From Winogradskyella sp. PC-19 (GTDB lineage Bacteria > Bacteroidota > Bacteroidia > Flavobacteriales > Flavobacteriaceae), in NCBI RefSeq assembly GCF_002163855.1, contig NZ_CP019332.1, positions 2,087,145-2,151,144 on the forward strand: 64,000 nucleotides of DNA, written 5' to 3'. A program made the translations under genes and the position numbers. Shown in pieces: positions 63,341 to 64,000 of the stretch (position 1 is the stretch's first letter; each line of letters begins with the position of its first letter). The notes beneath the pieces were generated by a model. It had not been told where the DNA came from and did no database searches. It saw nothing but the letters and a program-made list of their open reading frames with translations.

Positions 63341-63922
63341 CTAAGCTAATAATTCTTTAATATTAGCAGTAAATAATTTTACTGCTATAGCTAACAAAAT
63401 TACGCCAAAAACTTTTCTTATAATCTTAATTCCGTTTGGGCCTATAATTCTTTCAATTTTAGATGAAGTTTTAAGGACAATATATATTACTATAACATTG
63501 ATAATTACAGCAACGATAATATTCTCAATTTTAAATTCAGCTCTAAGAGAAAGCAATGTTGTTAAACTTCCTGGTCCAGCTATTAGAGGAAATGCAAGAG
63601 GAAAAACAGAGGCTGTAATAGAATTACTCTCTTCTTCTTTATAAAGTGTAATTCCTAAAATCATTTCTAGAGCAATAAAAAATAAAATAAAAGCACCTGC
63701 AACTGCAAAAGAATTTACATCTACACCAATAAAATTTAAAAGACGTTGTCCAACAAATAGAAAAATAATCATAATAATCCCTGCTATAATGGACGCTTTT
63801 TCACTTTGTATATGCCCCACTTTTTTTCGTAAATCTATGATAATAGGTATGTTTCCGATAATATCTATTACGGCGAACAATACCATAAATGCTGTAAAAA
63901 TTTGTTTAAAATTAAATTCCAT
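63341..63922 (-). CDS. MarC family membrane protein
   Basis: 193 residues, six membrane helices. The MarC/YhgN pattern: MVLFAVIDIIGNIPIIIDL, then VAGAFILFFIALEMILG, SVFPLAFPLIAGPGSLTTLL and ending IIRKVFGVILLAIAVKL. Function in the family is unproven. It is the first gene of the minus-strand group at the right edge. Confidence 0.88.
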   Translation of the reverse strand: MEFNFKQIFTAFMVLFAVIDIIGNIPIIIDLRKKVGHIQSEKASIIAGIIMIIFLFVGQRLLNFIGVDVNSFAVAGAFILFFIALEMILGITLYKEEESNSITASVFPLAFPLIAGPGSLTTLLSLRAEFKIENIIVAVIINVIVIYIVLKTSSKIERIIGPNGIKIIRKVFGVILLAIAVKLFTANIKELLA

Positions 63923-63957
63923 ATTGTCTGATTTTTATAAGTTTTTCAAAATCGCCG

Positions 63958-63987
63958 CAAAGGTGCGATTAAATTGCAGATTTTCAA
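63958..63987 (-). promoter_or_regulatory. candidate promoter of the MarC gene
   Basis: On the minus strand TTG (63987-63985), a 19-nt spacer, then CACCTTTG (63965-63958), one mismatch from TAnnTTTG. It is 36 nt before the ATG. Confidence 0.4.
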
Positions 63988-64000
63988 TATTAAATTACCG

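Noticed and set aside
1..64000. Mobile element, prophage, CRISPR array or genomic island
   Set aside because: I saw no transposase, integrase, phage gene, regularly spaced repeats or shift in base composition; the tRNA-Leu has no integrase or att-like duplicate beside it.

Overview
The window is one contiguous piece of a chromosome from a low-GC member of the Bacteroidota, almost certainly a (probably marine) flavobacterium of family Flavobacteriaceae. Three things point there. There is a complete moxR/DUF58/bat (aerotolerance-type) operon. Secreted proteins carry type IX secretion (T9SS) C-terminal sorting domains, and a PorP/SprF-type T9SS membrane protein is present. Promoters fit the Bacteroidota consensus (TTTG about 19-22 nt upstream of TAnnTTTG). 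Gene order is housekeeping-like; I saw no prophage, insertion sequence, integrase, CRISPR array or rRNA.

Layout. 1-4.6 kb: start of an SH3 protein, an ALDH7-family dehydrogenase, and a DUF1800/DUF1501 export pair. 4.8-7.6 kb (minus): aldo/keto reductase, SDR and a Schlafen AlbA_2 protein. 7.8-16.9 kb (plus): moxR, DUF58, a two-membrane-segment BatD-like protein, batA, batB, batC, batD and batE, nearly all abutting or overlapping. 16.9-21.3 kb: a small acidic membrane protein, then SulP transporter, beta-carbonic anhydrase and second SulP transporter, a plausible inorganic-carbon module. 21.3-32.4 kb: cvpA, pheS, gpsA, lipoproteins, a TlpA-like thioredoxin, an EamA transporter and mfd. 32.5-38.7 kb: terB-like gene, fbp, GNAT, aspartate kinase, an OlsF-like two-domain acyltransferase and a carboxypeptidase-regulatory-like protein.

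38.8-46.9 kb (minus): an amphipathic-repeat membrane protein, VOC, DUF1801 and DUF4199 proteins, a membrane-anchored LuxR-type regulator, hydroxyacid dehydrogenase, cupin, mgtE, rsmA, DUF4286 and a large TPR protein. 47-50.7 kb (minus): serS, an HTTM protein and ribF. 50.9-55.1 kb (plus): a 1093-residue secreted M43 metalloprotease with P domains, calcium-binding TSP3 repeats and a T9SS type B tail, followed by its likely PorP/SprF partner. 55.2-57.6 kb (minus): pth, rplY, prs. 57.7 kb: tRNA-Leu(CAA). 57.9-62.5 kb (plus): a T9SS type A FG-GAP/UnbV protein, HupE/UreJ-like protein, dCMP deaminase and an S41 protease. 62.5-63.9 kb (minus): a short flavoprotein, a small membrane protein and a MarC-family protein.

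The most interesting material is the bat operon with its repeat insertion, the SulP-CA-SulP cluster, the M43/PorP pair with an unusual leader (21-codon upstream reading frame plus terminator-like hairpin), the repeat-like element in the serS leader, and the palindromic intergenic repeats. No gap between genes exceeds 300 bases. Start codons were checked against the bases: several longer frames begin only at TTG and were shortened to the first good ATG, while a few genes (batB, the AlbA_2 gene, the gene after pheS, aspartate kinase) do seem to use TTG or GTG.
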